Positions 51,984 through 60,523 of a DNA stretch of 64,000 bases are shown piece by piece. Numbering within the stretch: position 1 is the first letter of the stretch; every line of letters begins with the position of its first letter. A model generated the notes under the pieces. It was not told the DNA's origin. It did not search any database and saw only the letters and a list, made by a program, of their open reading frames with translations. Both the position numbers and the translations under genes were made by a program. The DNA is from an uncultured Prevotellaceae bacterium (GTDB taxonomy: Bacteria; Bacteroidota; Bacteroidia; Bacteroidales; Muribaculaceae): assembly GCA_947169265.1 (NCBI GenBank), contig CAMVPC010000013.1, positions 17,272 to 81,271 of the forward strand, in the 5' to 3' direction.

Positions 51984-53027
51984 ATGTCGAGAGCGAACGA
52001 CATATTGCCCAATGGAACGCTGCTGCGAAACGGCAGGAATGGCCGGTATGTGATTTACAAGCACTTGGCTTCGGGCGGCTTTGGAAATACCTATCTTGCA
52101 CATAGGCAAGGCGATAACTATCGCATGGCCGTGAAAGAATTCTTTATGTGCGATGTCAATTACCGCGATGAAGGCTCACTCACCGTGAAAACCTATGCCG
52201 GAAAAGAAAACACCTATGCCGCGCAACTCAAGAAATTCCGCGACGAGGCCGGCCGGGTCGCCATTATGCGCAATCAACACATCGTGCGACTCTACGATTA
52301 TTTTGAGGAATATGCCACGGCCTACTATGTAATGGAATTTGTTGACGGACAGTCGTTGAGCGAACGCCTCAAGACTACGCGCCAACCCCTTGCCGAGGAA
52401 GAGGCCACCGGCTATCTCATGCAGGTGCTCGACGCGCTGGCCGAGGTGCATAGTAAACGCATCTGGCATCTCGATATCAAGCCGGGTAATATCATGGTGA
52501 CGCGCCAGGGTGTAGCCAAACTCATCGACTTCGGGGCCAGTAAGCAACTCGATGTGACCGGGAGTATGACCACTACGGCTCCGCCTTATACACCGGGTTA
52601 CGCTCCTGTTGAGCAGGTGAACGGCGAAATGAGTAAGTTCGGTCCGTGGACCGATTTTTATGCCCTCGGGGCTACATTCTATAATTTGCTCACTAACCAA
52701 AAGGCTCCCTCGTCGAGCGATATCATCGAGCGTGGTGTGGCCGCTTTTCATTTCCCGGCTGCGATTAGCGACCGCATGAAGAACATGATTTACTGGATGA
52801 TGCGCTACAATCTCAAGGACCGCCCGCAAAGTGTGGCTCACTTCGTGCAGGTGTGGAACAGCTGTGCCCCGCGCCGTCAGCAGCCGGTACCCACGCGGCA
52901 GCAACGACCTGTGGCAATACCGCGTAGGCAGGAGAATCATGGGGTCCCCGTCGCCTCCCAACCTAAAAAGAAGTTTCTAGGCAAGCTATCCGATCTCTAT
53001 GATGATTTGATGGATGTGCTGGATTAA
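51984..53027 (+). CDS. Soluble serine/threonine protein kinase, paralogue
   Basis: This 347-residue protein begins 3 bases after the membrane kinase and shares its domain plan and most motifs (ASGGFGNTYLA, VKEFF, HLDIKPGNIM, DFGASKQ, GYAPVEQ). It lacks the membrane helix and sensor part; instead the kinase domain is followed by a basic linker and a short helix (KKFLGKLSDLYDDLMDVLD). The pair looks like a tandem duplication in which one copy senses at the membrane and the other acts in the cytoplasm; that division of labour is inferred. Catalytic Asp, Lys and DFG are all present. Confidence 0.93.
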   Translation: MSRANDILPNGTLLRNGRNGRYVIYKHLASGGFGNTYLAHRQGDNYRMAVKEFFMCDVNYRDEGSLTVKTYAGKENTYAAQLKKFRDEAGRVAIMRNQHIVRLYDYFEEYATAYYVMEFVDGQSLSERLKTTRQPLAEEEATGYLMQVLDALAEVHSKRIWHLDIKPGNIMVTRQGVAKLIDFGASKQLDVTGSMTTTAPPYTPGYAPVEQVNGEMSKFGPWTDFYALGATFYNLLTNQKAPSSSDIIERGVAAFHFPAAISDRMKNMIYWMMRYNLKDRPQSVAHFVQVWNSCAPRRQQPVPTRQQRPVAIPRRQENHGVPVASQPKKKFLGKLSDLYDDLMDVLD

Positions 53028-53048
53028 ATCGATTAATACCCTTAAAAA

Positions 53049-53504
53049 ATGATGAACAAGACGAATGAGTTGCCGCCGCAGGAGCAAATTGAGGCGGCTC
53101 TCGAGATTGCCGTAAAGGCTCATAGAGGCCAGCGTGACCTGGATGGTAACGCCGTGATTCTGCACCCATTGACGGTGGCTTTGAAGGGAAAGAATCCCTA
53201 CGAGATTATCGCGGGCCTGCTTCATGACGTGGTCGAAGACACCGACTATACCTTTGACGATTTGCTCGAGGCCGGCATTTCGCCCGTGGTTGTCGATGCC
53301 TTGAGGCTGCTCACTCACGACAATGAAGTTGACTATCTTGACTATGTGCGACACATTGCTGCCTCGGGCAATAAACTTGCTATCAGTGTGAAACGTAACG
53401 ACCTCGAGCATAACCTCGCGCGTGGGCGCGCGAGTGGATGTGAGCGATTAGTGACAAAACACAGCGAAGCCTGGCAAATAATAGGCCACATCGCTTGTGA
53501 GTGA
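53049..53504 (+). CDS. Small HD-domain protein, SpoT/MESH1-like
   Basis: This 151-residue protein covers just an HD hydrolase core: His in ILHPLTVAL (about 38), HD in AGLLHDVVEDTDY (about 58-59) and a later Asp in SVKRNDLEHNL (about 120). The pattern is that of (p)ppGpp hydrolase domains of SpoT and MESH1, but no synthetase or TGS domain is present. It may hydrolyse an alarmone or another phosphorylated nucleotide. It lies 21 bases after the second kinase gene. Confidence 0.75.
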   Translation: MMNKTNELPPQEQIEAALEIAVKAHRGQRDLDGNAVILHPLTVALKGKNPYEIIAGLLHDVVEDTDYTFDDLLEAGISPVVVDALRLLTHDNEVDYLDYVRHIAASGNKLAISVKRNDLEHNLARGRASGCERLVTKHSEAWQIIGHIACE

Positions 53505-53556
53505 CGTGTCTCGCGACCGAGGGCCTAAAAACAGGTTACAAATAGAAGTGGTTTTA

Positions 53557-53588
53557 TTTGGTGTGAGAAGATAAATATATTATCTTTG
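53557..53588 (+). promoter_or_regulatory. Promoter of the RNase D-like gene
   Basis: TTTG (53557-53560) and TATCTTTG (53581-53588) are exactly 20 bases apart. Confidence 0.75.
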
Positions 53589-53609
53589 CACTACCAAAAA
53601 TAAGTGGTA

Positions 53610-54245
53610 ATGGAAATGCCTTTTAAAATATCTATTGATAAAGTGCAAGTGAACGCCATGCCACAAGAGGTGTTCACGGGTCAAATTCATGTGATTGATT
53701 CGATGTTTGGTCTCACAGCGGCCGTCGCCGCATTGCGGCGAGCGCCACTGGTAGGCTTTGACACCGAGACACGTCCTTCGTTTCGCAAAGGCGTAGTGCA
53801 CAAGCCGGCATTGGTGCAGTTGTCGACACTCGATGATTGTTTCCTTTTCCGCGTCAACAAGATTGGTATGCCCGCGGCATTAGCGCAATATCTTGCCGAC
53901 GAAACCTGCAAGAAGGTGGGCTTGTCGATTCACGATGATTTCAATGTGATTCACCGCATGTCGGCCGTCTCGCCTCAGGGGTTCGTGGAACTGCAGCAGC
54001 TCGTGGGACAGTACCACATTGTTGACATCGGCCTGCAAAAGATTTACGCCATCCTGTTCCACAAGAAAATTTCCAAAGGTCAGCGACTCACCAACTGGGA
54101 AACACCCTCGCTCACGGCCGCACAGCAAAGCTATGCAGCCATCGATGCGTGGGCTTGCGTGAAAATTTATAATTACCTGATGAGTGGCGAATTTGTCCCC
54201 GAAGAATCACCCTTTATATCCCCACTCAACGATGAAGAAACCTAG
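53610..54245 (+). CDS. DEDDy 3'-5' exonuclease, RNase D-like
   Basis: About 211 residues from ATG 53610; a GTG at 53604 is possible but very close to the predicted transcript start, and ATG 53616 is an alternative. The four acidic residues are seen: VGFDTETRPSF (Asp and Glu), LSIHDDFNVI (Asp) and SYAAIDAWACVKIY (Tyr and Asp, the DEDDy form). It consists only of the exonuclease domain, without HRDC domains, so it is shorter than RNase D. It would trim RNA or DNA 3' ends with two metal ions. It overlaps the next gene by 14 bases. Confidence 0.88.
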   Translation: MEMPFKISIDKVQVNAMPQEVFTGQIHVIDSMFGLTAAVAALRRAPLVGFDTETRPSFRKGVVHKPALVQLSTLDDCFLFRVNKIGMPAALAQYLADETCKKVGLSIHDDFNVIHRMSAVSPQGFVELQQLVGQYHIVDIGLQKIYAILFHKKISKGQRLTNWETPSLTAAQQSYAAIDAWACVKIYNYLMSGEFVPEESPFISPLNDEET

Positions 54246-54492
54246 AGGCTCCACGATTATCCCCCTGTGTATGCTCGTCTACCTGGCCGTCATGGCTTGG
54301 GTGGGACGCGGTAGCCTTACCAGTGAGGCTACGATATATTGGATAAAATTGGGTGTAGGCCTGGTAATAATCGTAGGACTCTATTTCGCCCTGCGTCGCA
54401 AGGAGCAATTACGCCGCCGGCGCGAAGAGCAGGAAGCGACTTACGGCCACTACGACGATTCAACGCCCGACTCCTCCAATACCAAGTCATGA
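54232..54492 (+). CDS. Small two-helix membrane protein
   Basis: An 86-residue protein starting MKKPRGSTIIPLCMLVYLA inside the 3' end of the exonuclease gene. Two membrane helices (about 8-25 and 34-55) are followed by a cytoplasmic tail rich in Arg and Glu (RRKEQLRRRREEQEA). No family is recognised. The upstream in-frame ATG at 54184 is less likely because it lies deeper in the exonuclease gene. Overlap with the exonuclease gene implies co-translation. Confidence 0.75.
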   Translation: MKKPRGSTIIPLCMLVYLAVMAWVGRGSLTSEATIYWIKLGVGLVIIVGLYFALRRKEQLRRRREEQEATYGHYDDSTPDSSNTKS

Positions 54493-54660
54493 TAAAGCTC
54501 CTGCACGACACCGAGTCTTGCGAATGATCCGAAAGGACAAGCTGTTTTTGTGACGCGAAAAGACTGCGAGTGTGGGGGTAATCCATAATTCGGCTTTCCC
54601 CATAGTGTCGCTCCATAGCCCTACATTCTGCGCCTCGGTTTATCGTGTCAAGTGGGTATA
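54493..54660. other. Intergenic stretch without a recognised gene
   Basis: Between the small membrane protein and the tRNA-Ser terminator. Reading frames here are short or antisense; one weak hairpin (GGGG...CCCC near 54576-54603) may serve the plus-strand transcript. Confidence 0.4.
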
Positions 54661-54695
54661 GAAAACGAGGCGGGAAACCACATCAGTTTCCCGCC
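54661..54695 (-). terminator. Terminator of tRNA-Ser
   Basis: GGCGGGAAAC (54669-54678) and GTTTCCCGCC (54686-54695) form a perfect 10-bp stem, followed on the minus strand by CGTTTTC. Confidence 0.75.
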
Positions 54696-54703
54696 CCATT
54701 GCG

Positions 54704-54790
54704 CGGAAAGACAGGGATTCGAACCCTGGAACCGCGTAAGCGGTTAACGGTTTTCGAGACCGCCCCGTTCGACCACTCCGGCATCTTTCC
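54704..54790 (-). tRNA. tRNA-Ser (anticodon CGA)
   Basis: 87 bases without CCA. Acceptor GGAAAGA/TCTTTCC, anticodon stem GCGGT/ACCGT with loop CTCGAAA giving CGA, a long variable arm (ACCGC, TTAC, GCGGT) as expected for a type II tRNA, and T arm CAGGG/CCCTG with TTCGAAT. Discriminator G. Confidence 0.95.
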
Positions 54791-54816
54791 TATTGCATGG
54801 TCGTGTTTTGCGGCTG

Positions 54817-54847
54817 CAAAGTTAGTGAAAATATTTTTCTCGGCAAG
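54817..54847 (-). promoter_or_regulatory. Promoter of tRNA-Ser
   Basis: TAACTTTG (54817-54824) on the minus strand, with CTTG 19 bases upstream as a near-consensus -33. Confidence 0.65.
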
Positions 54848-54925
54848 GCCTTGAGGCGTTTTTTTTACTATTGGGCGTAAAAAAACGCGTAAAAACGCGA
54901 CAATGCGTGTGAACTATTTGCGTTG

Positions 54926-55639
54926 TTACCGGTTTTCGGGTGGGAGTGACCGGGCTATGGTGTCGTAGCAGCGTTGTGCCAGGGCATGCATGTCGTCGAC
55001 GTCGGTGATGGGTTCGTGCAGCGTGAGAGTGATGGTGCATGGGGTGGCGTGGAAAGTGCCGCGAGGCATGGCCTTGTAAGAACCGTCAATAGTGATGGGC
55101 ACAACGGGGAGATTGAACTCCTGGGCGAGGCGGAAAGCGCCGTGCTTGAACTTCTGGAGGTGTCCGTCGCTGGTGCGGCGTCCTTCGGGGAAAACAACTA
55201 TCGACATCCCTCGGGTGAGTTTCTTCTCGGCTTCGGCCATGGTTTTTTTGACAGCGGCTTGCGAAGAGTGGTCGACGAAGACGTGTCCGGCCGACTTGCA
55301 GGCTACACCCACGAGCGGGATGTTTTTAAGTCCTTTTCTCATGAGCCACTTGAAGTTGTGTCCCAGGAAGCCGTAGATTGAAAAAATGTCGAAGGCACCC
55401 TGGTGGTTGGCCACGAAGACGTAGGATGTGCGCTTGTCGATAAAGTCGCGGTTCTTCACCTTTACCCTAACGCCGAGCAGCGTGCACCAAATCATGGCCC
55501 ATAGCTTGGGTGGGTAGTATCCCCACCAGTTGTCGTTGAATAAGCAGCCGATGATGGTGATGATGGCTGTTAAAATCGTGAGCACGAGCAGGATGGGTGC
55601 CGCGATGAGCCAGTGATATAGTAGGTATAGGTATTTCAT
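54926..55639 (-). CDS. plsC: 1-acyl-sn-glycerol-3-phosphate acyltransferase
   Basis: This 237-residue membrane-associated enzyme acylates lysophosphatidate to phosphatidate, the substrate of CdsA. The catalytic HX4D motif is in NHQGAFDIFS (about 76-81) and the glycerophosphate-binding motif is FPEGRRTSDG (about 150). An N-terminal helix pair (LLYHWLIAAPILLVLTILTAI) anchors it. The start at 55639 begins MKYLYLLYHW; the upstream open frame passes through the promoter and is not used. Two very similar family forms exist; the lipid-A acyltransferases lack HX4D in this position. Confidence 0.92.
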   Translation of the reverse strand: MKYLYLLYHWLIAAPILLVLTILTAIITIIGCLFNDNWWGYYPPKLWAMIWCTLLGVRVKVKNRDFIDKRTSYVFVANHQGAFDIFSIYGFLGHNFKWLMRKGLKNIPLVGVACKSAGHVFVDHSSQAAVKKTMAEAEKKLTRGMSIVVFPEGRRTSDGHLQKFKHGAFRLAQEFNLPVVPITIDGSYKAMPRGTFHATPCTITLTLHEPITDVDDMHALAQRCYDTIARSLPPENR

Positions 55640-55665
55640 TTTGGGGTCAATTGTTGAATAAACCG

Positions 55666-55673
55666 CAAAATTA
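55666..55673 (-). promoter_or_regulatory. -7 box TAATTTTG of plsC
   Basis: TAATTTTG on the minus strand, 27 bases before the plsC start. It excludes the upstream in-frame ATG at 55696. Confidence 0.55.
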
Positions 55674-55774
55674 CTCAATTTAAAGCAAAAATGCAATATC
55701 GTGTGGAGGATATTGCATTTTGCTTTAATCGTGAATCGTGAGGCGTGATCGGCAACTCCGACTCGTGCGGTTGT

Positions 55775-56479
55775 CTATTGCTCGTCGGCCACGGGGGCGA
55801 TGAGTTTGTAACCCTTGCCGTGAATGTTGATGATTTCAATCGTCGGGTCGGCCTTGAGGTGCTTGCGCAACTTGGTGATGTAGACGTCCATCGAGCGGGC
55901 GTTGAAGTAGTTGTCGTCAATCCAGATGGTCTTGAGGGCGAAGTTGCGCTCGAGGATTTCGTTGACGTGGGCGCACAGCAGGCTCAGCAGTTCGCTCTCT
56001 TTGGTGGTGAGTTTAGTGACCTGATCGCCGATGATAAGCACCTGCTTTTGGGTGTCGAAGGTGAATTCGCCAATCTTGTACATGGTGATTTCTTTTCCCT
56101 TCTTGCCCTTGACGCGGCGCATGATGGCATCGATGCGGAGCACGAGCTCTTCCATCGAGAATGGTTTGGTGATGTAGTCGTCGGCGCCGATTTTGAAGCC
56201 TTCGAGGATATCTTCCTTGAGTGCTTTGGCGGTGAGGAAGATGACGGGAACCTCGCTGTTGATGGTCCTGATTTCCTGAGCCAGCTGGAAGCCGTCTTTC
56301 TTGGGCATCATGATGTCGAGCACGCAGATGTCGTATTTGCCTTTGAGGAAAGCCTTGTAGCCGCTTTCGCCGTCGGCCATGAGGTCGGCGTTGTAGCCTT
56401 TGGCCTGGAGGTATTCGCGCAGCAACATGCCGAGGTTTTCATCGTCCTCGCACAAGAGAATTCTAAGTTTTTCTTCCAT
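55775..56479 (-). CDS. rprY: OmpR-family response regulator RprY
   Basis: This 234-residue protein has a receiver domain (acidic pocket ILLCEDDEN, phospho-acceptor Asp in CVLDIMMPKKDGF at about 54, Thr in FLTAK and Lys in DDYITKPFS) and a winged-helix DNA-binding domain (about 130-230). It closely resembles Bacteroides RprY, which has been linked to tetracycline-regulated gene expression and redox and sodium-pump genes. It follows its kinase gene by 12 bases. Confidence 0.9.
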   Translation of the reverse strand: MEEKLRILLCEDDENLGMLLREYLQAKGYNADLMADGESGYKAFLKGKYDICVLDIMMPKKDGFQLAQEIRTINSEVPVIFLTAKALKEDILEGFKIGADDYITKPFSMEELVLRIDAIMRRVKGKKGKEITMYKIGEFTFDTQKQVLIIGDQVTKLTTKESELLSLLCAHVNEILERNFALKTIWIDDNYFNARSMDVYITKLRKHLKADPTIEIINIHGKGYKLIAPVADEQ

Positions 56480-56491
56480 AATCTTCTTTTT

Positions 56492-57934
56492 TTAATTGTT
56501 TATAAGTGGTAATGTGATAATGAATTTCGATCCTTTACCGGGCTCGCTCTCGGCCTTGATATTGCCGTGGAAGAGGCTTACCATCTTGTGGACGTAGGCC
56601 AGGCCGAGTCCAAATCCCTTGACGTCGTGCCGGTTTCCCGTCGAGACGCGGTAGAATTTTTCGAAGATGCGCTTGAGGTCTTCGCGCTTGATGCCTATGC
56701 CGTTGTCGGCGATGGTAATCACGAGTCGGTCGTCGCCTTTGTTGACAGTGGTAATGGAGAGTAGTGGCGGTACGTCCTCGCGCCTATACTTGATGGCGTT
56801 ATCGAGCAGGTTGAAGATGACATTGGTGAAGTGCATCTCGTCGACGTTGACGATGGGGTCTTCGGCATCAAGCTGCCCGGTGATGGAGCCGCCATATTTT
56901 TCCACTTTGAGCTTGAAGGTGTTGATGACGCTCTCGATGATGGCGTTAGCATCGGCCTCCTGGAGCTTCATGGTGGCGTTTTTGCGGTCGAACATCGATA
57001 GCTGCAGCACTTTCTCGACTTGGAAACGCAGGCGCTTGGTCTCGTCGCTGATGACGCTGATGGCCTGTTTCATCATCGTGGGGCTCTTGCGCACCGCCTC
57101 GTCGTTGAGCATCTGTGCGGCAAGCGAAATCGATGAGATGGGTGTCTTGAACTCGTGGGTCATGTTGTTGATGAACTCGTTCTTGATTTCGTTGAGTTTC
57201 TTTTGCTTGAAAGCCACGACGATGGTGTAGATGAAAATGCACAACAGGATAAAGGTGAACGAGAACGAGGGCAACATGAACTTGATTGACGAGAAGATGT
57301 AGTCGCTCTTGGTGGGGAACACGACGCGCAACGAGTGGGGGTTGCCGCTGCCGTCGTTGGGGAAGAGGTTTTGCGAATAGTTCTGCAGCGCGTCGTTGTA
57401 GCCGGTGGTGGAGTATTCGATGCCGTCGTTGTTGGCGATGGCAAACTCGAATGGGATGTCGATGCCGTTGGCTGCCAGCTCGCTTTTGAGGTAGGCACGC
57501 ACGGTGACCGAGTCGGCGCGTTCGGCGATGGGCCTGTCGCTTGATGTCTCGAGTATGCTCAGCACCACCTCGTTGAGCAGTTCTTTTTGATAGAGGTATC
57601 TTCCTTTGAGTTCCTCATGCTTGAGCTGGTATTGGCTGCCGAAATCGTTGTGGCTGTTTCCACGGCCTTGTGGGGCCGACCCCGGCTTGTAGATTGACGA
57701 GGCACCGGCCGACATCGATGCGACGGCTTCCTCGAGGTCTTCGTCGAGGTAGCGTGTGGTCTCGTCGCGCTCGAGGGTTTTGGTGACGGTGTTGAGGCAT
57801 CGCATCACGGTTTCGGTGAACTGCTCGTTGCGCATCTTAATCATGTTTTCCATATACATGATTTGCACATAGAGCAGGCCAATGAACGTGACAGCCATGA
57901 CCGCTGTGATGAGCCAAATTGCGTTCTTTTTCAT
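56492..57934 (-). CDS. rprX: Sensor histidine kinase RprX
   Basis: This 480-residue membrane kinase starts at 57934 (MKKNAIWLITAVMAVTFIGLL, first membrane helix). A periplasmic domain of about 210 residues is followed by a second helix (FMLPSFSFTFILLCIFIYTI, about 235-254), the H-box (NNMTHEFKTPISSISL), N-box (VIFNLLDNAIKYRRED), G1 (ITIADNGIGIKREDL) and G2 (GFGLGLAYVHKMV). It autophosphorylates on His and passes phosphate to RprY. The -7 box is at 57968-57975. Confidence 0.92.
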   Translation of the reverse strand: MKKNAIWLITAVMAVTFIGLLYVQIMYMENMIKMRNEQFTETVMRCLNTVTKTLERDETTRYLDEDLEEAVASMSAGASSIYKPGSAPQGRGNSHNDFGSQYQLKHEELKGRYLYQKELLNEVVLSILETSSDRPIAERADSVTVRAYLKSELAANGIDIPFEFAIANNDGIEYSTTGYNDALQNYSQNLFPNDGSGNPHSLRVVFPTKSDYIFSSIKFMLPSFSFTFILLCIFIYTIVVAFKQKKLNEIKNEFINNMTHEFKTPISSISLAAQMLNDEAVRKSPTMMKQAISVISDETKRLRFQVEKVLQLSMFDRKNATMKLQEADANAIIESVINTFKLKVEKYGGSITGQLDAEDPIVNVDEMHFTNVIFNLLDNAIKYRREDVPPLLSITTVNKGDDRLVITIADNGIGIKREDLKRIFEKFYRVSTGNRHDVKGFGLGLAYVHKMVSLFHGNIKAESEPGKGSKFIITLPLINN

Positions 57935-57967
57935 CTCGTTTGCCGCTTGAGTTTTAACATTTCGCGG

Positions 57968-57975
57968 CAAATTTA
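57968..57975 (-). promoter_or_regulatory. -7 box TAAATTTG of rprX-rprY
   Basis: TAAATTTG on the minus strand, 33 bases before rprX. The region upstream is a run of A and T. Confidence 0.55.
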
Positions 57976-58102
57976 ACAATAAAATGTGAAATTAAAAAAT
58001 TTTTGCCTTTTTTATTTCAAAAAAATATATTTTTACATTTGCTGAACTCGAATGCTATAGTGTGTGTCGGGTAGATTGATGGCGTAATGGTGGAGGGTGC
58101 AA
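57976..58102. other. AT-rich spacer
   Basis: Very AT-rich between rprX and the 37-residue membrane ORF. A TACATTTG at 58034-58041 on the plus strand resembles a -7 box, but no gene follows it on that strand. Confidence 0.4.
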
Positions 58103-58216
58103 TTACAATCGCGAGATCACGAAGAGCAGGAAAGCGATGAAGTAGGCGATGCCGATGACAGTGGGTGTCCATTGCGAGAAAATGGCGGTCGATTGAGTTG
58201 AAATTGATTGTTTCAT
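58103..58216 (-). CDS. 37-residue single-helix membrane peptide
   Basis: ATG at 58216-58214 opens 37 codons ending TAA. The peptide has a polar head (MKQSISTQSTAIFSQW) and one membrane helix (TPTVIGIAYFIAFLLFVISR). A consensus -7 box TAACTTTG lies 35 bases upstream, and the frame contains no rare features. I do not recognise it. It lies between the RprX kinase gene and the dicarboxylate/amino-acid symporter, all on the minus strand, so it could modulate either, as small membrane proteins often do; this is inference. Confidence 0.65.
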   Translation of the reverse strand: MKQSISTQSTAIFSQWTPTVIGIAYFIAFLLFVISRL

Positions 58217-58250
58217 AACGTGATAACTTTTAGTGGTGAATAATCTACCG

Positions 58251-58258
58251 CAAAGTTA
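58251..58258 (-). promoter_or_regulatory. -7 box TAACTTTG of the 37-residue peptide
   Basis: TAACTTTG followed by CGG on the minus strand; the predicted leader is about 28 bases. Confidence 0.6.
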
Positions 58259-58325
58259 CACGACGATGTGGGCGATATTTTTACCGCTATTCTTTAAAAA
58301 TTGTAAAATTCGGCTTGGATGCTTG

Positions 58326-59498
58326 CTATGCGGCCTTTTTTTGCCGGCCGGCAATGCGGTCGATGATGAGGGCGATAGCGCCGTCGCCGGTGACGTTGCA
58401 GGCGGTACCAAAGCTGTCCATTGTGATGTAGAGCGCTATCATGAGCGCTTGTTGCGACGTGTCGAACCCCAGTATGGTCTGCAGCACGCCCAGGGCCGCC
58501 ATGATGGCACCGCCGGGCACGCCGGGCGCCGCCACCATCATCACGCCCAGCATGAGAATGAAGCCGCTAAAGAGCGCCACGTCAAATGCCATGCCTTGCA
58601 TCACCATGAGGGCGACGGCACAGGCGGTGATTTTCATCGCGCTCCCCGAGAGATGGATGGTGGCACACAGTGGCACGGTGAAGCCGGCGATGCCGCTGTC
58701 AACACCATTGGCTATGGTATGACGCAGTGTCACCGGGATGGTGGCGGCGCTCGATGAGGTGCCCAGCGCGGTGAAATAGGCCGGCAGCATGTTCCATAGC
58801 AACTTGAACGGATTGCGTCTCACAATCGCGCCGGCGATGGCGTATTGCACCAGGAGCAAGATGATGTGCATGGCGAAAATTATGCCGATGATAGCCACGA
58901 ATGTCTGCACAATTTTCCAGGCCTGGCCAGTGTGGGCCATACCCATGAAAATGCCCATGATGTAGAGGGGTAGCAAGGGAATGATCGCTTTTTCGATGGT
59001 CTTGGATATGATTTGCTGGAACTCATTAAAGAAGCGCTTGAGGGTGGTTCCGCTCAGCGAAGCGATGCCCAATCCCATGACAAACGAGAAGATGAGTGCG
59101 CTCATCACATCGACCATAGGCGGGATGTTGATGGTGAAATAAGGAGTGAGCGACACGCTCTTGCCTACACCGGCCGCGGTATGCGGCGTGATGAGAGAGG
59201 GAAAGAGCGACGCACTGGTAAAATAGGAGAAGAAACCGGCAAACACGGTGTCGCCGTAGGCGATGGCTGCGGTAATCAGCAATAACTTTCCGGCGCCTTT
59301 GCCTATGTCGCCAATAGCGGGCGTGACGAGGCCGATGATAATGAGCGGAATAAGGAACGAAAGGAAGTTGCCAAAAACGTCATTGAACGTGACAAAAATC
59401 TTCACGGCCCACAATGGCAAGAAACTGCCGAGCGCCACGCCCAGCACGATGGCGATGAGTACTCGCGGCAGCAACCCTATTGATTGGAGCTTCTTCAT
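58326..59498 (-). CDS. Dicarboxylate/amino acid:cation symporter (DAACS)
   Basis: This 390-residue transporter of the GltP/DctA/SstT family has eight helices, two hairpins, and the signature segments AIPVTLRHT...GIAGFTVPLCATIHLSGSA (serine-rich hairpin replaced here by ALGTSSSAATIP) and PGVPGGAIMAALGVLQ in the second hairpin. DSFGTACNVTGDGAIALI near the C terminus contains the substrate- and sodium-binding Asp and Asn. It takes up glutamate, aspartate, serine or C4-dicarboxylates with Na+ or H+. The start overlaps the fmt stop (ATGA). Confidence 0.93.
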   Translation of the reverse strand: MKKLQSIGLLPRVLIAIVLGVALGSFLPLWAVKIFVTFNDVFGNFLSFLIPLIIIGLVTPAIGDIGKGAGKLLLITAAIAYGDTVFAGFFSYFTSASLFPSLITPHTAAGVGKSVSLTPYFTINIPPMVDVMSALIFSFVMGLGIASLSGTTLKRFFNEFQQIISKTIEKAIIPLLPLYIMGIFMGMAHTGQAWKIVQTFVAIIGIIFAMHIILLLVQYAIAGAIVRRNPFKLLWNMLPAYFTALGTSSSAATIPVTLRHTIANGVDSGIAGFTVPLCATIHLSGSAMKITACAVALMVMQGMAFDVALFSGFILMLGVMMVAAPGVPGGAIMAALGVLQTILGFDTSQQALMIALYITMDSFGTACNVTGDGAIALIIDRIAGRQKKAA

Positions 59499-60463
59499 GA
59501 CGGGTCTATTGTGCAGTGGGTGAGGTCGGTGCCGCGCATGAACTCGTCGGCGCCCATGCGGCGCTTGCCGGCAAGTTGCAGCGATTTGATTTCAAGCAGG
59601 CCATCGCCGCAGGCAACGTACAGCTTGTGGCGTTCCACGATGAGCGTGCCGGCCGGAGCTTGCCCGGGCTCGGGCTCGCCTGTGGTGAGGATTTTGAGCT
59701 TGAGTGTCATGCCGTCGGGCATTACGAGTGTAGTCCAGGCGGCGGGGTAGGGCGAAAGACCGCGCACATGGTTGTATACCTTCTCGGCGGGCCACGACCA
59801 GTCAATGCGGCACGTGTCGGTAAAAATCTTGGGCGCAGGCGTGGGAGCTTGTCCCGCGGTGAGTAGTTGGTCTTGCGGAATGGGCTTGACGGTGCCGTCG
59901 ATGATGGCGTCGACGGTTTCGAGCACCATGCCGGCACCGAGTGTCATCAGGCGGTCGTGCACATCGCCCACGTTGTCGGTGCGCCCGATGTCAACTGAAC
60001 GTTGCTGTATGATATCGCCCGTGTCGATTTCGTGTTGCAGGAAGAATGTGGTGACACCCGTGGTGGTGTCGCCGTTCATCACAGCCCAGTTGATGGGGGC
60101 GGCGCCGCGATACTTGGGAAGTAGCGAGGCGTGTAGATTGAAGGTACCCAGCGGCGGCATGGTCCACACCACCTCGGGGAGCATCCTGAAAGCGATGACG
60201 ATGAACAGGTGGGCATGCAGGTCGCGCAGTTGCGCCACAAAGTCTTCGTCTTTCAGTTTGACGGGTTGCAGTACCGGTAGGTCGTGTTGCAGGGCATATT
60301 GTTTTACGGCCGATTGCAGCAGCTTGTGGCCGCGTCCGGCGGGCTTGTCGGGCATGGTGACCACGGCCACCACGTTATAACCGCCGCTCACGAGTCTGTC
60401 CAGACTTTCGACGGCAAAGTCGGGTGTTCCAAAAAACACTATTCTCAATTCTTCTTTTTTCAT
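59495..60463 (-). CDS. fmt: Methionyl-tRNA formyltransferase
   Basis: About 322 residues. It formylates initiator Met-tRNA using 10-formyltetrahydrofolate. Characteristic segments are LRIVFFGTPDFAVESL at the start, the hydrolase-fold catalytic region NLHASLLPKYRGAAPINWA (Asn, His) with DTGDII further on (Asp), and the C-terminal tRNA-binding OB domain (AGTLIVERHKLYVACGDG). ATG at 60463 is preferred over 60487. It overlaps the symporter gene by four bases, an unusual partner for fmt, which is normally with def. Confidence 0.95.
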   Translation of the reverse strand: MKKEELRIVFFGTPDFAVESLDRLVSGGYNVVAVVTMPDKPAGRGHKLLQSAVKQYALQHDLPVLQPVKLKDEDFVAQLRDLHAHLFIVIAFRMLPEVVWTMPPLGTFNLHASLLPKYRGAAPINWAVMNGDTTTGVTTFFLQHEIDTGDIIQQRSVDIGRTDNVGDVHDRLMTLGAGMVLETVDAIIDGTVKPIPQDQLLTAGQAPTPAPKIFTDTCRIDWSWPAEKVYNHVRGLSPYPAAWTTLVMPDGMTLKLKILTTGEPEPGQAPAGTLIVERHKLYVACGDGLLEIKSLQLAGKRRMGADEFMRGTDLTHCTIDPS

Positions 60464-60523
60464 TGTTGTTCGGTAAGGGTTTGTCATTTTTGGACTAAGT
60501 GGTGAAAAGTGGCTGTCGGCGTG

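Noticed and set aside
54329..54616. A 95-codon minus-strand frame over the small membrane protein
   Set aside because: Largely antisense to the 86-residue membrane protein, low-complexity Arg-rich, no supporting signals.
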